A stretch of 64,000 bases of DNA, taken from NCBI RefSeq assembly GCF_009720675.1, contig NZ_WNJO01000010.1, positions 1 through 64,000 of the forward strand, written 5' to 3'. The DNA is from Secundilactobacillus folii (GTDB taxonomy: Bacteria > Bacillota > Bacilli > Lactobacillales > Lactobacillaceae). Of the stretch, positions 1 to 8,520 are shown piece after piece; the first letter of the stretch is position 1; every line of letters begins with the position of its first letter. Below the pieces are notes generated by a model. The model was not told where the DNA came from. It saw only the letters and a list, made by a program, of their open reading frames with translations, and searched no databases. Made by a program: the position numbers and the translations under genes.

Positions 1-1
1 A

Positions 2-1162
2 GTGACACCAACCGGTGGCAAGGGCGTTACGACAACGGTTCCGACGGATACGACTAATCCAGGTGGCACGACTGGTACAACTCCAGGTGGCACGACTGGC
101 ACAACTCCAGGCGGCACGACTGGCACAACTCCAGGTGGTACCACTGGTACAACTCCAGGTGGCACCACCGGCACAACTCCAGGTGGCACAACCGGGACAA
201 CCCCAGGTGGCACGACTGGTACAACTCCAGGTGGCACGACCGGGACGACCCCAGGTGGTACGACCGGGACGACCCCAGGTGGCACGACTGGTACAACTCC
301 AGGCGGCACGACCGGGACAACTCCAGGCGGCACAACCGGGACAACCCCAGGTGGCACGACCGGGACAACTCCAGGTGGCACGACTGGCACAACTCCAGGT
401 GGTACAACTGGCACAACTCCAGGTGGTACGACTGGCACAACTCCAGGTGGTACGACTGGCACAACTCCAGGTGGCACGACCGGGACAACTCCAGGTGGCA
501 CGACTGGTACAACCCCAGGCGGTACAACGACTGGTACGACCCCAGGTGGAAGCACAACTGGCAATACCAAGACTTCGAACAATAATGGGTCAACGATCAA
601 TAACCCATCAGCAACGAAGGACAATAATGGCAAGGTCACGGTTACTGGCAATACTAAACCAAACGCTACTGTAACAGTCACAAATAGTAACGGTGAAAAT
701 GTTGCTACTGGTACAGCTGACGGCGATGGTCACTTTACAGTCACTGTTTCTAGCAACCAAGATGTTAACCCAGGTGATCAATTAACAATCACAACGTCGG
801 CTGGCGATACCGCAACTGTGACGGTTGAAAGTTCAGCTGATCAGACCACTGGTTCTGGTTCAAACAACACTAATGGTGGTAACGATTCATCGGCCAACGG
901 TGGTGTCGCTAACGGCTCAAGCTTGAATGGTGGCTCTGCAGTTGGTTCAGCCAATGGCAGTGCAACCGCAAATGGTTCGAGCGTTGCAGCTGACACGAGT
1001 TCACAGTTAGTTGGCAATGGTAACAGCAGTAATGCAAATGCTCAAAAGCAATTACCACAAACTAACGAGAATCAAAGCCACGCTGGTGTTCTTGGACTGC
1101 TTAGCCTCATCTTGGCAAGCTTAGGCTTTGCCGGTGCTGACAAGCGTCGCAAACGCGACTGA
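2..1162 (+). CDS. Sortase-anchored repeat-rich surface protein, 5' truncated
   Basis: The reading frame is open from the window edge, so the N-terminus and signal peptide lie upstream; the apparent start at base 2 is not real evidence of a start. The visible part begins with a low-complexity stalk of 8-residue Gly-Gly-Thr-Thr-Gly-Thr-Thr-Pro repeats (about residues 20-180). A bacterial Ig-like module follows (about residues 200-280, with a VTVTGNTKPNATVTVT pattern), then an Asn/Ser/Gly-rich linker. The C-terminus is a sorting signal: LPQTNE, a hydrophobic stretch and a KRRKRD tail. LPQTNE fits the LPQTxE form described for L. plantarum sortase substrates. The protein should be covalently linked to peptidoglycan. 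Its binding function cannot be told from this part. Confidence 0.85.
   Translation: MTPTGGKGVTTTVPTDTTNPGGTTGTTPGGTTGTTPGGTTGTTPGGTTGTTPGGTTGTTPGGTTGTTPGGTTGTTPGGTTGTTPGGTTGTTPGGTTGTTPGGTTGTTPGGTTGTTPGGTTGTTPGGTTGTTPGGTTGTTPGGTTGTTPGGTTGTTPGGTTGTTPGGTTGTTPGGTTTGTTPGGSTTGNTKTSNNNGSTINNPSATKDNNGKVTVTGNTKPNATVTVTNSNGENVATGTADGDGHFTVTVSSNQDVNPGDQLTITTSAGDTATVTVESSADQTTGSGSNNTNGGNDSSANGGVANGSSLNGGSAVGSANGSATANGSSVAADTSSQLVGNGNSSNANAQKQLPQTNENQSHAGVLGLLSLILASLGFAGADKRRKRD
62..544 (+). repeat. Coding 24-bp tandem repeat
   Basis: Nineteen in-frame 24-bp units (62-517) are followed by one 27-bp variant (518-544). Each encodes GGTTGTTP, with differences mostly at third positions. The array forms the wall-spanning stalk of the surface protein and is probably variable in copy number. 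The repeats also create long open frames on other frames and the opposite strand, which are not genes. Confidence 0.95.
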
Positions 1163-1215
1163 TTAAAAGGATTAATGTGAATCTCCATTTACACTTTAAT
1201 TCTGGTTTATAAATG

Positions 1216-1254
1216 CAAAAGCTCTTGCTCCTTCATTAGGAGTAAGGGCTTTTG
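1216..1254 (+). terminator. Rho-independent terminator
   Basis: A 17-bp imperfect inverted repeat (CAAAAGCTCTTGCTCCT with its partner) lies about 50 bp after the surface-protein stop. The T-tract after it is short. Confidence 0.7.
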
Positions 1255-1290
1255 TCGTTTCACATTGCAAATGTTCAGCATTTACACAAC

Positions 1291-1325
1291 AAAAACCCTC
1301 TAACGATCACAGTTAGGGGATTTTT
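1291..1325 (+). terminator. Second terminator-like hairpin
   Basis: AAAAACCCTCTAAC pairs with GTTAGGGGATTTTT around a short loop and ends in a T run. It is symmetrical enough to act on both strands. The 1326-1613 stretch after it holds no recognisable gene. Confidence 0.65.
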
Positions 1326-1613
1326 AGTCATACAGAATGACGCTGATGAAGAAGTATCAACGGACTGACTTAAAATAATTTTTTAAAATAAAGTAAAATA
1401 CTATGCAGTCGCATACTTAATGTGTTAAACTCGGTTACATTGCAGAACGGAAGATGTTAAAAATTTCCGAATATAAATGCTGCAAGTGAAAATAATTGAG
1501 TGAAACAAGCTGAATTTAGAGACCAAATCACTTGTTGAGCTTCATCAACTATTAACCTAGTATTCCAAAGGCTGTACACAGGTGATTTTGGTTAATTGGA
1601 AAGGACGGCTTTT

Positions 1614-2210
1614 ATGCCACCATTAAAAATTAAGAATCGGACTTATCCGGATCTACAGATACCAGCAGGTTACCAAGTTGTGGTGGATCAACTGGTACCG
1701 CGCAACGGGCAACAGGTTCATTTGTTACGCTACCAACCCGCCAATTTACCCGAGGAAGCATTGAATCGCGAGCATGTCACCGTAATTTACGGCGAAAATG
1801 GGTATTTATATTCATATAATGCATTGACGCAGCCACAAAGCGGCAAGTTGCCAACCGAAAAGCAGGCCTTTGACAAGGCGGAGCAAATCTGGCAGGAAAT
1901 TGACCCAACTTATCGAAATGAGTTGGAACAGTTACGCAGCCTGACGAATCAAGAGCGAACCTACGTAAACGATGATGGGGAGACCGTCACTATCCCACTA
2001 GTGTGGGCAAAATATGCAAACACAGTCAAAGATGGCAGTTACGAATGGGTTGGCCTGGGGCCCAACAATCAAGTCGTTGAATTCGAGCGCGAAAGTTACT
2101 GGGATTTCTCAGCTGGGCGTCAAAAGACGGAGATGTGGAACGGTGACGACTGGATCCTTGCTCGGCGAGGTTTAGGTCCGCAACTTTCAGCACCGTGGCC
2201 AGCAGCCTAG
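1614..2210 (+). CDS. Hypothetical protein, possibly PepSY-like
   Basis: The function is not recognised. The frame opens at a TTG (1596), but the AAAGGACG ribosome site at 1600-1607 is correctly spaced only for ATG 1614, giving 198 residues. The protein is acidic, has no signal peptide or membrane segment, and looks cytoplasmic. A central stretch (LPTEKQAFDKAEQIWQEID) resembles the helix of PepSY-type modules, and the flanking segments look beta-rich with many aromatic residues. It is a single gene, with no terminator between it and the dehydrogenase 88 bp downstream, so the two may be cotranscribed. The PepSY resemblance is weak and is my inference. Confidence 0.65.
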   Translation: MPPLKIKNRTYPDLQIPAGYQVVVDQLVPRNGQQVHLLRYQPANLPEEALNREHVTVIYGENGYLYSYNALTQPQSGKLPTEKQAFDKAEQIWQEIDPTYRNELEQLRSLTNQERTYVNDDGETVTIPLVWAKYANTVKDGSYEWVGLGPNNQVVEFERESYWDFSAGRQKTEMWNGDDWILARRGLGPQLSAPWPAA

Positions 2211-2298
2211 AAAAAGGTTTAGATTTTAAAATACGTGATTTAAAAATAAACGAGTAGACAAGATAATTTTATCTTGGCAGATCAAAGGAGACTAAAAC

Positions 2299-3171
2299 AT
2301 GAGAAAAGCAGTCATTGTAACCGGGGCAAACTCTGGGTTAGGATTTGAAACCACTAAGCAAATTGCACAGCGAGAACCAGACTATCAGCTGATCATGGCG
2401 TGTCGTAACATGTCTAAGGCGGAAGCAGCTCGAGAAGAAATCATTAAAGATGTGCCTAGTGCAGACATTTTGTGCCTGGAGTTAGACACCTCTTCGTTGG
2501 CGAAAGTCCGGACATTCGTGGAAGAATTCCGTAAATTAGACATGCCGCTATACGGGTTGGTCTGCAACGCGGGCGTTGCTGGCCGAAGTGTGCACGAAAC
2601 GGCGGATGGTTTCAATAATATCTTTGAAACTAACTATCTTGGGCACTTTTTGTTAACGCAGTTGTTGTTGCCAATGATGACCACGGATGGCCGAATCGTC
2701 ACGGTCAGCAGTGATCGTCATGATGCACCGAAGGGAATCACTTGGCCCGGGGCAGATGTTTTGGCACATCCGGGTAAAAATCCCCGTGCTGACCAACTGA
2801 GTTACTCGTATTCCAAACTATGTATGATCTTATTTGCGTATGAATTAGACCGGCAGTTAACGGCGGCGGGCCAGCCTTTGGCGGTAAATACGGTTAACCC
2901 GGGGCTGATGATTGAAACCGGTTTGGCAAAGGATAAATCTCGCTTTACACCAAAGATGCTCGAACATTACGCTGATATCATTGCGACAGCCGCCGATTCG
3001 GCTAAGATGATCGTTAATTTGATGTTCGACTCTGAATTTGCCACTGGCTCTGCAAGGTACTTTGACCTTCGCAGTAACCATCCAATTGCATCGTCCGACT
3101 TGTCATATGACAAAAAAGTCGCCCGTGAACTATGGGATTACAGCATGGATGCAGTCGGCTTGAACAAGTAG
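2299..3171 (+). CDS. Short-chain dehydrogenase/reductase
   Basis: This is a classical SDR-family NAD(P)-dependent oxidoreductase of 290 residues. The N-terminal Rossmann glycine motif TGANSGLG is at about residues 8-15, NAG at about 90-92, a serine on the VTVSS strand, and the catalytic YxxxK as YSYSK. The overall pattern (TGANSGLGFETTKQIA and NYLGHFLLTQLLLP) is like the protochlorophyllide reductase/retinol dehydrogenase-like branch, which in bacteria has mostly unknown substrates. A good AAAGGAG site precedes ATG 2299. The substrate cannot be assigned. Confidence 0.85.
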   Translation: MRKAVIVTGANSGLGFETTKQIAQREPDYQLIMACRNMSKAEAAREEIIKDVPSADILCLELDTSSLAKVRTFVEEFRKLDMPLYGLVCNAGVAGRSVHETADGFNNIFETNYLGHFLLTQLLLPMMTTDGRIVTVSSDRHDAPKGITWPGADVLAHPGKNPRADQLSYSYSKLCMILFAYELDRQLTAAGQPLAVNTVNPGLMIETGLAKDKSRFTPKMLEHYADIIATAADSAKMIVNLMFDSEFATGSARYFDLRSNHPIASSDLSYDKKVARELWDYSMDAVGLNK

Positions 3172-3291
3172 ATTTGTTCATTATTGGTGAATCAATTGGG
3201 CACTTGACTGCCAGTTGGTCCATCTTTTTATTTGGAGACTAGGATTTGTGAAATTAATTTTGAGAAGTATTGCTTATCCAAAAAAATAGGC

Positions 3292-3319
3292 TTGACAATG
3301 ATTTTTGAGATGTTAATAT
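3292..3319 (+). promoter_or_regulatory. Promoter of the first T-box transcript
   Basis: A perfect -35 TTGACA (3292-3297), a 16-bp spacer and an extended -10 TGTTAATAT (3311-3319). This places the transcript start near 3326, just before the T-box stem I. Confidence 0.75.
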
Positions 3320-3325
3320 TATGGC

Positions 3326-3617
3326 AAATATATTAGAATATTAAAAATTCTTTGAGATGAGTAGATGCTTTAACTTTTACAGAGAACTTGTATGCGGTGA
3401 AAGCAGGCAAAGAAAAGGCGTCGAATATGGTCTCTTAAGTTGAATCTAGTAGTAAGGTTATGCCGAGCTATTAGCGGGCTTGTGTCCGTTATTTCTTACA
3501 CAGAGTTAGAGTTCAAACTGTAACTCACAGAGCCATTTTTTGCGAGAAAAATGGAAATTTAGGTGGTCACACGGTTATCGTCCTTAGATTCTTTGATCGG
3601 AATCTAGGGACTTTTTT
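3326..3617 (+). promoter_or_regulatory. T-box riboswitch, Met specifier (AUG), divergent
   Basis: The AGTA of the specifier loop is at 3359-3362. GAGAACTTG and GCGGTGAAAGC at about 3382-3404 match stem I distal elements. The specifier strand reads GAAT-ATG (ATG 3427-3429) after GCGTC, which pairs with GATGC at 3363-3367. The T-box bulge region is AGGTGGTCACACGG (3561-3574); its TGGT fits an A73 discriminator, as in tRNA-Met. A terminator (3580-3617) competes with the antiterminator formed by AGG and the downstream CCT. Uncharged tRNA-Met should permit readthrough into the M20 peptidase. The motif is one base shorter than the usual AGGGTGG. Confidence 0.85.
3580..3617 (+). terminator. T-box regulated terminator
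   Basis: GTCCTTAGATTC and GAATCTAGGGAC pair across an 8-base loop, followed by six T residues. It is the OFF-state hairpin of the first T-box. Confidence 0.9.
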
Positions 3618-3640
3618 AATATTCTGAAGGGAGTTTTTAT

Positions 3641-5023
3641 ATGTCAGAAAAAAATATCAAGAATTATCAGCAAAAACTTGTGGAGTATATTCACTTAAGT
3701 TCCGTTTCAGCCCAGCATAAAAATATTCCAGAAACTGCAGGATTCTTAAAAGGAATCTTCGAAGAACTTGGTGGCCAAGTCAAAGTTTTTAAAGATCAAA
3801 AATTCCCCCTTGTTTTCGCAGACTTTCCTGTTAAATCCAGTACAGACGACGTTCCCACAATTCTCTTTTATAATCATTATGATGTTCAACCGGCTACACC
3901 ACTTGACCTTTGGGATAGCGACCCTTGGACGTTGACAGAGAAGGATGACAAGCTGGTGGCTCGAGGCATAGCTGATTGTAAAGGCGATTTATTTGTCAGA
4001 TTGACAGCCCTAAAAAATTATCTAGATGAACATGGTGAACCACCAGTTCATATTAAATTTCTGGTTGAAGGTGCTGAGGAGATTGCTAGTCAGGGAATGT
4101 CATACTATTTAAAAAAGTATGCTTCACTATTTCAGACAGATCTTATTATTTGGGAGTCAGGTTCGAAGAATGCTATTGGGCAGTTAGTAATTTCTGGTGG
4201 CAATAAGGGAATTAGCTGTTTCGAGTTATCGACTGATTCAGCTAACAGTGATTTACATTCATCGAACGCAGCCATCATAGATGGTGCTCTTTGGCATCTC
4301 ATAGACGGTATTGCTAGTTTAAGGAAAAACGGAAAAATTGCCATTGAAGGCTTTTATGACGGTGTTGAAAGACCTTCAGAAAGAGCCAGAGAACTTGCAC
4401 ATAAGATGTATTTTTCTGCTGATAAAATAAAGCAACAATATAAATTACAATATCCGTTTATTCAAGGCGATAACCTAGAGGCTATTAAAGAAGCTTATCT
4501 ATTTGAACCAAGTTTTAATATTGAGGGTATCAGCGGTGGTTATGAAGAACAAAGTGTAAAGACTGTTCTTCCTAAACACGGTGTAGCTAAATTCGATATG
4601 AGATTAGTGCCGGGGCAAGATCCTGTTGATATTGCTGCAAAAGTAAAAAATCAGTTAGTTCAAAATGGTTTTGGGGATGTCCATGTAAATTATACAATGG
4701 GTGTTACACCTTATCGTTCCGATATGGACGCTCCCTTGATAACTAAATTAATTTCAACAGCACAAGAAGTTTATGGCGGTGAAGATAAAGTTGAAGTTTT
4801 GCCGACTTCAGCAGGCACTGGTCCTTCATATTTGTTTAATCATTATTTAAATGCACCGGTTGCAGCGTTTGGTATTGGAAATGCTAATTCAGGCGCTCAT
4901 GCGCCTAACGAGAATGTTTTTATATCTGACTATTACTCAGGTATCAAAATGATTGAGAAGTTTTTTGACAAAGTCAAAGAGTCAGGTATTGTTAATAAAA
5001 AGCAAATTAGCATTGACAACTAA
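3641..5023 (+). CDS. M20-family metallopeptidase (dipeptidase-like)
   Basis: A cytoplasmic zinc-dependent hydrolase of the M20 family, 460 residues, closer in layout to nonspecific dipeptidases of the M20/M25/M40 group than to ArgE. Visible active-site pieces: NHYDVQP with metal ligand His79 and catalytic Asp81, GIADCKGD with bridging Asp112, and EGAEEIAS with Glu145/Glu146. It starts at ATG 3641 after GAAGGGAG and is the only gene directly behind the first Met T-box. It should therefore be expressed when charged tRNA-Met is scarce. Inference: it releases methionine from a peptide or other N-substituted precursor, perhaps one imported by the transporter encoded downstream. Codon usage is AT-rich, like the rest of the methionine block. 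Confidence 0.85.
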   Translation: MSEKNIKNYQQKLVEYIHLSSVSAQHKNIPETAGFLKGIFEELGGQVKVFKDQKFPLVFADFPVKSSTDDVPTILFYNHYDVQPATPLDLWDSDPWTLTEKDDKLVARGIADCKGDLFVRLTALKNYLDEHGEPPVHIKFLVEGAEEIASQGMSYYLKKYASLFQTDLIIWESGSKNAIGQLVISGGNKGISCFELSTDSANSDLHSSNAAIIDGALWHLIDGIASLRKNGKIAIEGFYDGVERPSERARELAHKMYFSADKIKQQYKLQYPFIQGDNLEAIKEAYLFEPSFNIEGISGGYEEQSVKTVLPKHGVAKFDMRLVPGQDPVDIAAKVKNQLVQNGFGDVHVNYTMGVTPYRSDMDAPLITKLISTAQEVYGGEDKVEVLPTSAGTGPSYLFNHYLNAPVAAFGIGNANSGAHAPNENVFISDYYSGIKMIEKFFDKVKESGIVNKKQISIDN

Positions 5024-5093
5024 AAGAATTTTGATTAAGATTTGATTATAGAGCATTAATTGATTTTTAAATTATTCATTTTACAACTTGTTT

Positions 5094-5115
5094 AAACCTT
5101 TACAAACAAAGGTTT
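5094..5115 (+). repeat. Small inverted repeat between peptidase and T-box
   Basis: AAACCTTT pairs with AAAGGTTT around six bases, without a T-tract. It may be a weak terminator of the peptidase transcript or part of the promoter region of the second T-box. The role is not clear. Confidence 0.35.
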
Positions 5116-5154
5116 ACAATCATTAGAATGACACATTAACATTTAATATACTGA

Positions 5155-5412
5155 TAATCGATAAGAAGAAGAGTAGCCAAAAAAACATTTTCAGAGAACC
5201 TCGCGGGTGGAAAGAGGTAATGCAATGATGGTGAAGATGAGCTTCTTGAGGATGGTAAATGGTGGAAGCTGTTTACCCGGCAGGATCCGTTAGCATCCCA
5301 AGCATGAATGTGCTGTTGAGGTAATCCATGAAAGTGGCTTATAAATAAGGGTGGTAACACGGAGTTTTCGTCCCTTTGTCATACAAAATGACAAAGGGAC
5401 GAAAACTTTTTT
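5155..5412 (+). promoter_or_regulatory. T-box riboswitch, Met specifier (AUG)
   Basis: A canonical T-box leader of the metNIQ operon. AAGAAG-AG-AGTA at 5163-5175 starts stem I; GAGAACC and GGGTGGAAAGAGG match the distal stem I elements. The specifier strand is TGGT-GAAG-ATG-AGC with ATG at 5237-5239, opposite GCCA. The T-box sequence AGGGTGGTAACACGG (5348-5362) has the TGGT bulge fitting tRNA-Met A73. AAGGG pairs with CCCTT as the antiterminator. The competing terminator at 5363-5412 has an 18-bp perfect stem. Met-specific T-boxes on methionine transport genes are known in Lactobacillales. Confidence 0.93.
5363..5412 (+). terminator. T-box regulated terminator of metNIQ
   Basis: A perfect 18-bp stem (AGTTTTCGTCCCTTTGTC with its complement) and a nine-base loop, followed by a T run. 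Confidence 0.93.
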
Positions 5413-5464
5413 ATTTTAAATCATAAATTATAGAGTTGGTAATTGAACAAGAGGAGAAGAGTAG

Positions 5465-5509
5465 ATGATTTATCGTGCGCGGGAACCAGCTAGTAAATAT
5501 AATTCATAA
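5465..5509 (+). CDS. Possible 14-codon leader ORF
   Basis: A strong AAGAGGAGAAG site (5449-5459) precedes ATG 5465, and a 14-codon frame reads MIYRAREPASKYNS before TAA. It lies between the T-box terminator and metN. No counterpart is known to me. It may be chance, a translated leader affecting metN expression, or a relic of a former start. Confidence 0.3.
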   Translation: MIYRAREPASKYNS

Positions 5510-5538
5510 GTTGTAATTTGAAAAAGAGGGATGTTTAA

Positions 5539-6621
5539 ATGGCAGAACCAATTATTAATCTAGAAAATATCAATGTATTATTTAATCAGACAAGTACCGC
5601 TGTTACGGCTGTTAAAAATGTCACATTACAGGTTAATAAAGGTGAAATATACGGTGTGGTTGGATACTCAGGAGCGGGTAAGTCTACTTTAGTTCGAGTT
5701 ATTAATCTGCTCCAATTACCAACGAGCGGTAAAGTTGAAGTTAATGGCGATGTGCTATTTGAAAAAAATGATACCGTCAGCAAACGAATTGGAGCTAAGG
5801 ACTTAAGGGTTAAGCGAAGAAATATTGGTATGATTTTTCAACACTTTAACCTTTTGGAAGAAAAAACAGTGCTAAGAAATGTCGAGTTCGCATTGCGTCA
5901 TAGTCAAAAGAAAGAAAAAGAGATTACAGACCGAGCTATTCGATTGTTAAAGCTAGTAGGCCTTGAAGACCGTAAAGACTTCTATCCAGCACAACTTTCT
6001 GGTGGCCAGCAGCAAAGAGTTGCAATCGCCAGAGCCTTGGCAAATGATCCGGAGATTCTAATCTCGGACGAAGCAACTTCTGCTCTTGATCCTAAGAGTA
6101 CAGTTCAAATCTTAGACTTACTAAAGCGAATCAATCGAGAACTAGGTTTAACAATTGTTTTAATCACTCATCAAATGGAAGCTGTTAAACAAGTAGCTGA
6201 CAAAATTGCTGTGATGAGTTCAGGTGAAATTATTGAACGAGGGGATTTGGTTAACGTCTTTACCCATCCTCAAAAGGAACTCACGAAAGAATTGATAGGA
6301 ACTAAAGGCGAATTAGCCAAAGCTATTCATTTATTAGATAAGGATGCTATTGAAAATCTTAATCATGAGGAATGGGAACTAGTGCATCTCACCTACACAG
6401 GCCAAGATGTTGTTGATCCTATAGCGGCCACGTTATATAAGAAGTTCGACGTGGAAGTTAGTATTATTTTTGGAAATGTAGATGAATTACGTGGTACGCC
6501 TGTGGGAACATTGTTTGTCACTCTAAAAGGGGATGCAAAGAGTCGTCAGAATGCCGTTGATTATCTTAAACAGGTGGGCGTCGACGTTGATGAGTATAAT
6601 TCTAAGGAGGTGATTGCATGA
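5539..6621 (+). CDS. metN: Methionine ABC transporter ATP-binding protein
   Basis: The ATPase subunit of a MUT-family methionine importer, 360 residues. Walker A GYSGAGKST is at residues 42-50, the Q-loop FQHFN follows, then the signature LSGGQQQR, Walker B ILISDEATSALD and the switch histidine in LITHQ. The C-terminal third (from about residue 275) is the NIL domain, the ACT-like sensor that in E. coli MetN binds methionine and inhibits transport. AAAGAGGGA precedes ATG 5539. Its stop overlaps the metI start by four bases (ATGA). The operon is under a Met T-box, which agrees with methionine as the substrate, although a methionine derivative or peptide is possible given the peptidases nearby. 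Confidence 0.93.
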   Translation: MAEPIINLENINVLFNQTSTAVTAVKNVTLQVNKGEIYGVVGYSGAGKSTLVRVINLLQLPTSGKVEVNGDVLFEKNDTVSKRIGAKDLRVKRRNIGMIFQHFNLLEEKTVLRNVEFALRHSQKKEKEITDRAIRLLKLVGLEDRKDFYPAQLSGGQQQRVAIARALANDPEILISDEATSALDPKSTVQILDLLKRINRELGLTIVLITHQMEAVKQVADKIAVMSSGEIIERGDLVNVFTHPQKELTKELIGTKGELAKAIHLLDKDAIENLNHEEWELVHLTYTGQDVVDPIAATLYKKFDVEVSIIFGNVDELRGTPVGTLFVTLKGDAKSRQNAVDYLKQVGVDVDEYNSKEVIA

Positions 6622-7319
6622 TTCAGTGGCTATCGCACGTGATGCCTAACGTTGTACATCTTGGCTGGTTGGGTCAAAACGGCTGGTTAACTTCCATTGG
6701 TCAAACTTTATACATGACTCTTTGGTCAGCTTTATTCGGTGGCGTTGTTGGTATGATCTTTGGGGTTGGCCTGGTCATCTTTGATAAGCATGGAATTGCT
6801 GAGAATAAGATCTTATTCAATATCTTCGATAAAATTGTGTCAGTATTTCGGGCTATTCCCTTTATTATCTTATTAGCATTCATAGCACCAGTGACCCAAG
6901 CAATTGTCGGAACTCAGATTGGACCAACCGCAGCTTTAGTTTCACTTTCATTAGGTGTATTTCCATTTTACGCCCGACAAGTTCAGGCAGCTATTTCCAG
7001 TGTGGATCAAGGCAAAATCGAAGCTGCACAGTCGCTAGGTGCGACAACGTCAGATTTAATTTTTGATGTTTATTTGCGAGAGGCTAGTTCAGAACTAATT
7101 AGGGTTACCACCGTTACATTGATTAGTCTAATTGGTTTGACAGCGATGGCGGGTGCTATTGGTGCCGGAGGACTTGGAAATACAGCCATTGCATACGGCT
7201 ACAACCAGTTTTCAAATGATGTCACGCTTGTTGCAACGCTTTTAGTTTTAATATTAGTTGTTATTGTCCAACTCTCGGGTGATGCACTTGCACGGGCTAC
7301 CAGTCACAGTCATCGATAA
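6618..7319 (+). CDS. metI: Methionine ABC transporter permease
   Basis: The integral membrane subunit, 233 residues with about five membrane segments. The EAA loop region (EAAQSLGATTSDLIFDVYLREA) that docks on the ATPase lies around residues 136-157. The ALVSLSLGVFPFYARQVQ and GAIGAGGLGNTAIAYGY segments are typical of MetI. It is translationally coupled to metN through the ATGA overlap and followed after 21 bases by the internal M20 peptidase. The length is normal for the family. Confidence 0.93.
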   Translation: MIQWLSHVMPNVVHLGWLGQNGWLTSIGQTLYMTLWSALFGGVVGMIFGVGLVIFDKHGIAENKILFNIFDKIVSVFRAIPFIILLAFIAPVTQAIVGTQIGPTAALVSLSLGVFPFYARQVQAAISSVDQGKIEAAQSLGATTSDLIFDVYLREASSELIRVTTVTLISLIGLTAMAGAIGAGGLGNTAIAYGYNQFSNDVTLVATLLVLILVVIVQLSGDALARATSHSHR

Positions 7320-7340
7320 TATAAAAAGGAAGGTCATATA

Positions 7341-8492
7341 TTGAGTGAGGAAGACAATGAACGAATTAAAGTTTTACAGGATTTAATTAAGATTCATACA
7401 CCAAATGGTAATGAGATTGAGGTTTCAAAGTATATTGGTGCCCTTTTTGATAAATATGGTATTTCATATAAGATAGATGAATTCGAAAAGGGTAGATCTA
7501 ATTTAATTGCCGAAATTGGCGAGAAGAAGACGGATGATGTACTAGTACTAACTGGACACCAGGATACCGTCACAGTTCCTAATGCAGACGATTGGAGTCA
7601 CGATCCCTTTGGAGCTGAAATTGTTGATGATAAGTTATATGGGCGTGGTGCGGCGGATATGAAAAGTGGTTTGGCTGCTCAAATATTAACTTTTATTGAG
7701 CTGGTAAAAGAAGGTTATAAGATACCTGGCACACTTCGTTTTATCGTGACAGCTGGTGAAGAGTTAGGTACTCCTGGTGCCAATCATTTAAATGAGCAAC
7801 ACGCGGCCAAAGATGTTGATGCTATGATTGTTGGGGAAGCTACGGATGGAAATGTTGTGTTCGCTCATTCAGGTAGTTTCAACTATCAGATTAAGAGTAA
7901 GGGGAAGTCTACACATAGCTCCACGCCTCAGCTTGGAATTAACGCGTTGGATGGATTGAACGAGTATTACAATCGTGAAAAACATATCTTTGATGGGGCA
8001 CCGATTGATGATTATTTAGGCAAAGTAGTTCACAGTGTTACGCTTATCAATGGTGGGGATCAAGTTAATATTATTCCGGAATATGGTGAACTCTTTGGTA
8101 ATATCCGGCCGACTCTTGCTTTTGATAATCAACACGTCATTGATACTATTCAAAAAACGGTGGATGACATCAATGCCAATAGCAACTATGATTTAACTTT
8201 TAACGTTCTGCATAGCTGGCACCCTGTTGAGACAAGTAAGACTAGTCGCCTAGTCAAGGCTGCTAAACAAGCTGCCGACAAAGACTATGAAGATAGGGAA
8301 GTCAAACTGATTACTTACAACGGTGCAACAGATGCCAGCGTCTTCACCAAAGACAATCCCAATATTGATGTGGTTGTTCTTGGACCTGATAATGCAAACG
8401 TGGTTCATCAAACTAATGAATTTACGACAATTAGTAGCTATTTGGAAACTTTAAAAACATATAAAGATACAGTTAAGAACTATTTTAATTAA
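7341..8492 (+). CDS. M20 peptidase (ArgE/DapE type) inside the metNIQ operon
   Basis: A cytoplasmic zinc hydrolase of the ArgE/DapE/ACY1 group, 383 residues. His73 and Asp75 are in TGHQDTV, Asp106 in GRGAADMKSG and Glu140/Glu141 in AGEELG; the dimerisation domain (about 180-290) contains INGGDQVNIIP. It starts at TTG 7341, seven bases after GGAAGG. It sits between metI and metQ, so its product is made with the importer. Known relatives remove acyl groups or cleave dipeptides. Inference: the importer also takes up N-acyl-methionine or Met-containing peptides and this enzyme frees the amino acid. Automatic annotation as succinyl-diaminopimelate desuccinylase would be doubtful in this setting. 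Confidence 0.88.
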   Translation: MSEEDNERIKVLQDLIKIHTPNGNEIEVSKYIGALFDKYGISYKIDEFEKGRSNLIAEIGEKKTDDVLVLTGHQDTVTVPNADDWSHDPFGAEIVDDKLYGRGAADMKSGLAAQILTFIELVKEGYKIPGTLRFIVTAGEELGTPGANHLNEQHAAKDVDAMIVGEATDGNVVFAHSGSFNYQIKSKGKSTHSSTPQLGINALDGLNEYYNREKHIFDGAPIDDYLGKVVHSVTLINGGDQVNIIPEYGELFGNIRPTLAFDNQHVIDTIQKTVDDINANSNYDLTFNVLHSWHPVETSKTSRLVKAAKQAADKDYEDREVKLITYNGATDASVFTKDNPNIDVVVLGPDNANVVHQTNEFTTISSYLETLKTYKDTVKNYFN

Positions 8493-8520
8493 AAGCTTAG
8501 AAAACAGAGGAGAATAAGTC

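Noticed and set aside
62-544. Direct repeats that could be taken for a CRISPR array, and long frames on the other strand and in another frame
   Set aside because: Units are contiguous with no spacers, keep one coding frame and encode a regular peptide repeat ending in a sortase signal. The other open frames are by-products of the repeat.
5136-5360. A minus-strand frame across the second T-box
   Set aside because: The stretch is explained by the T-box leader structure.
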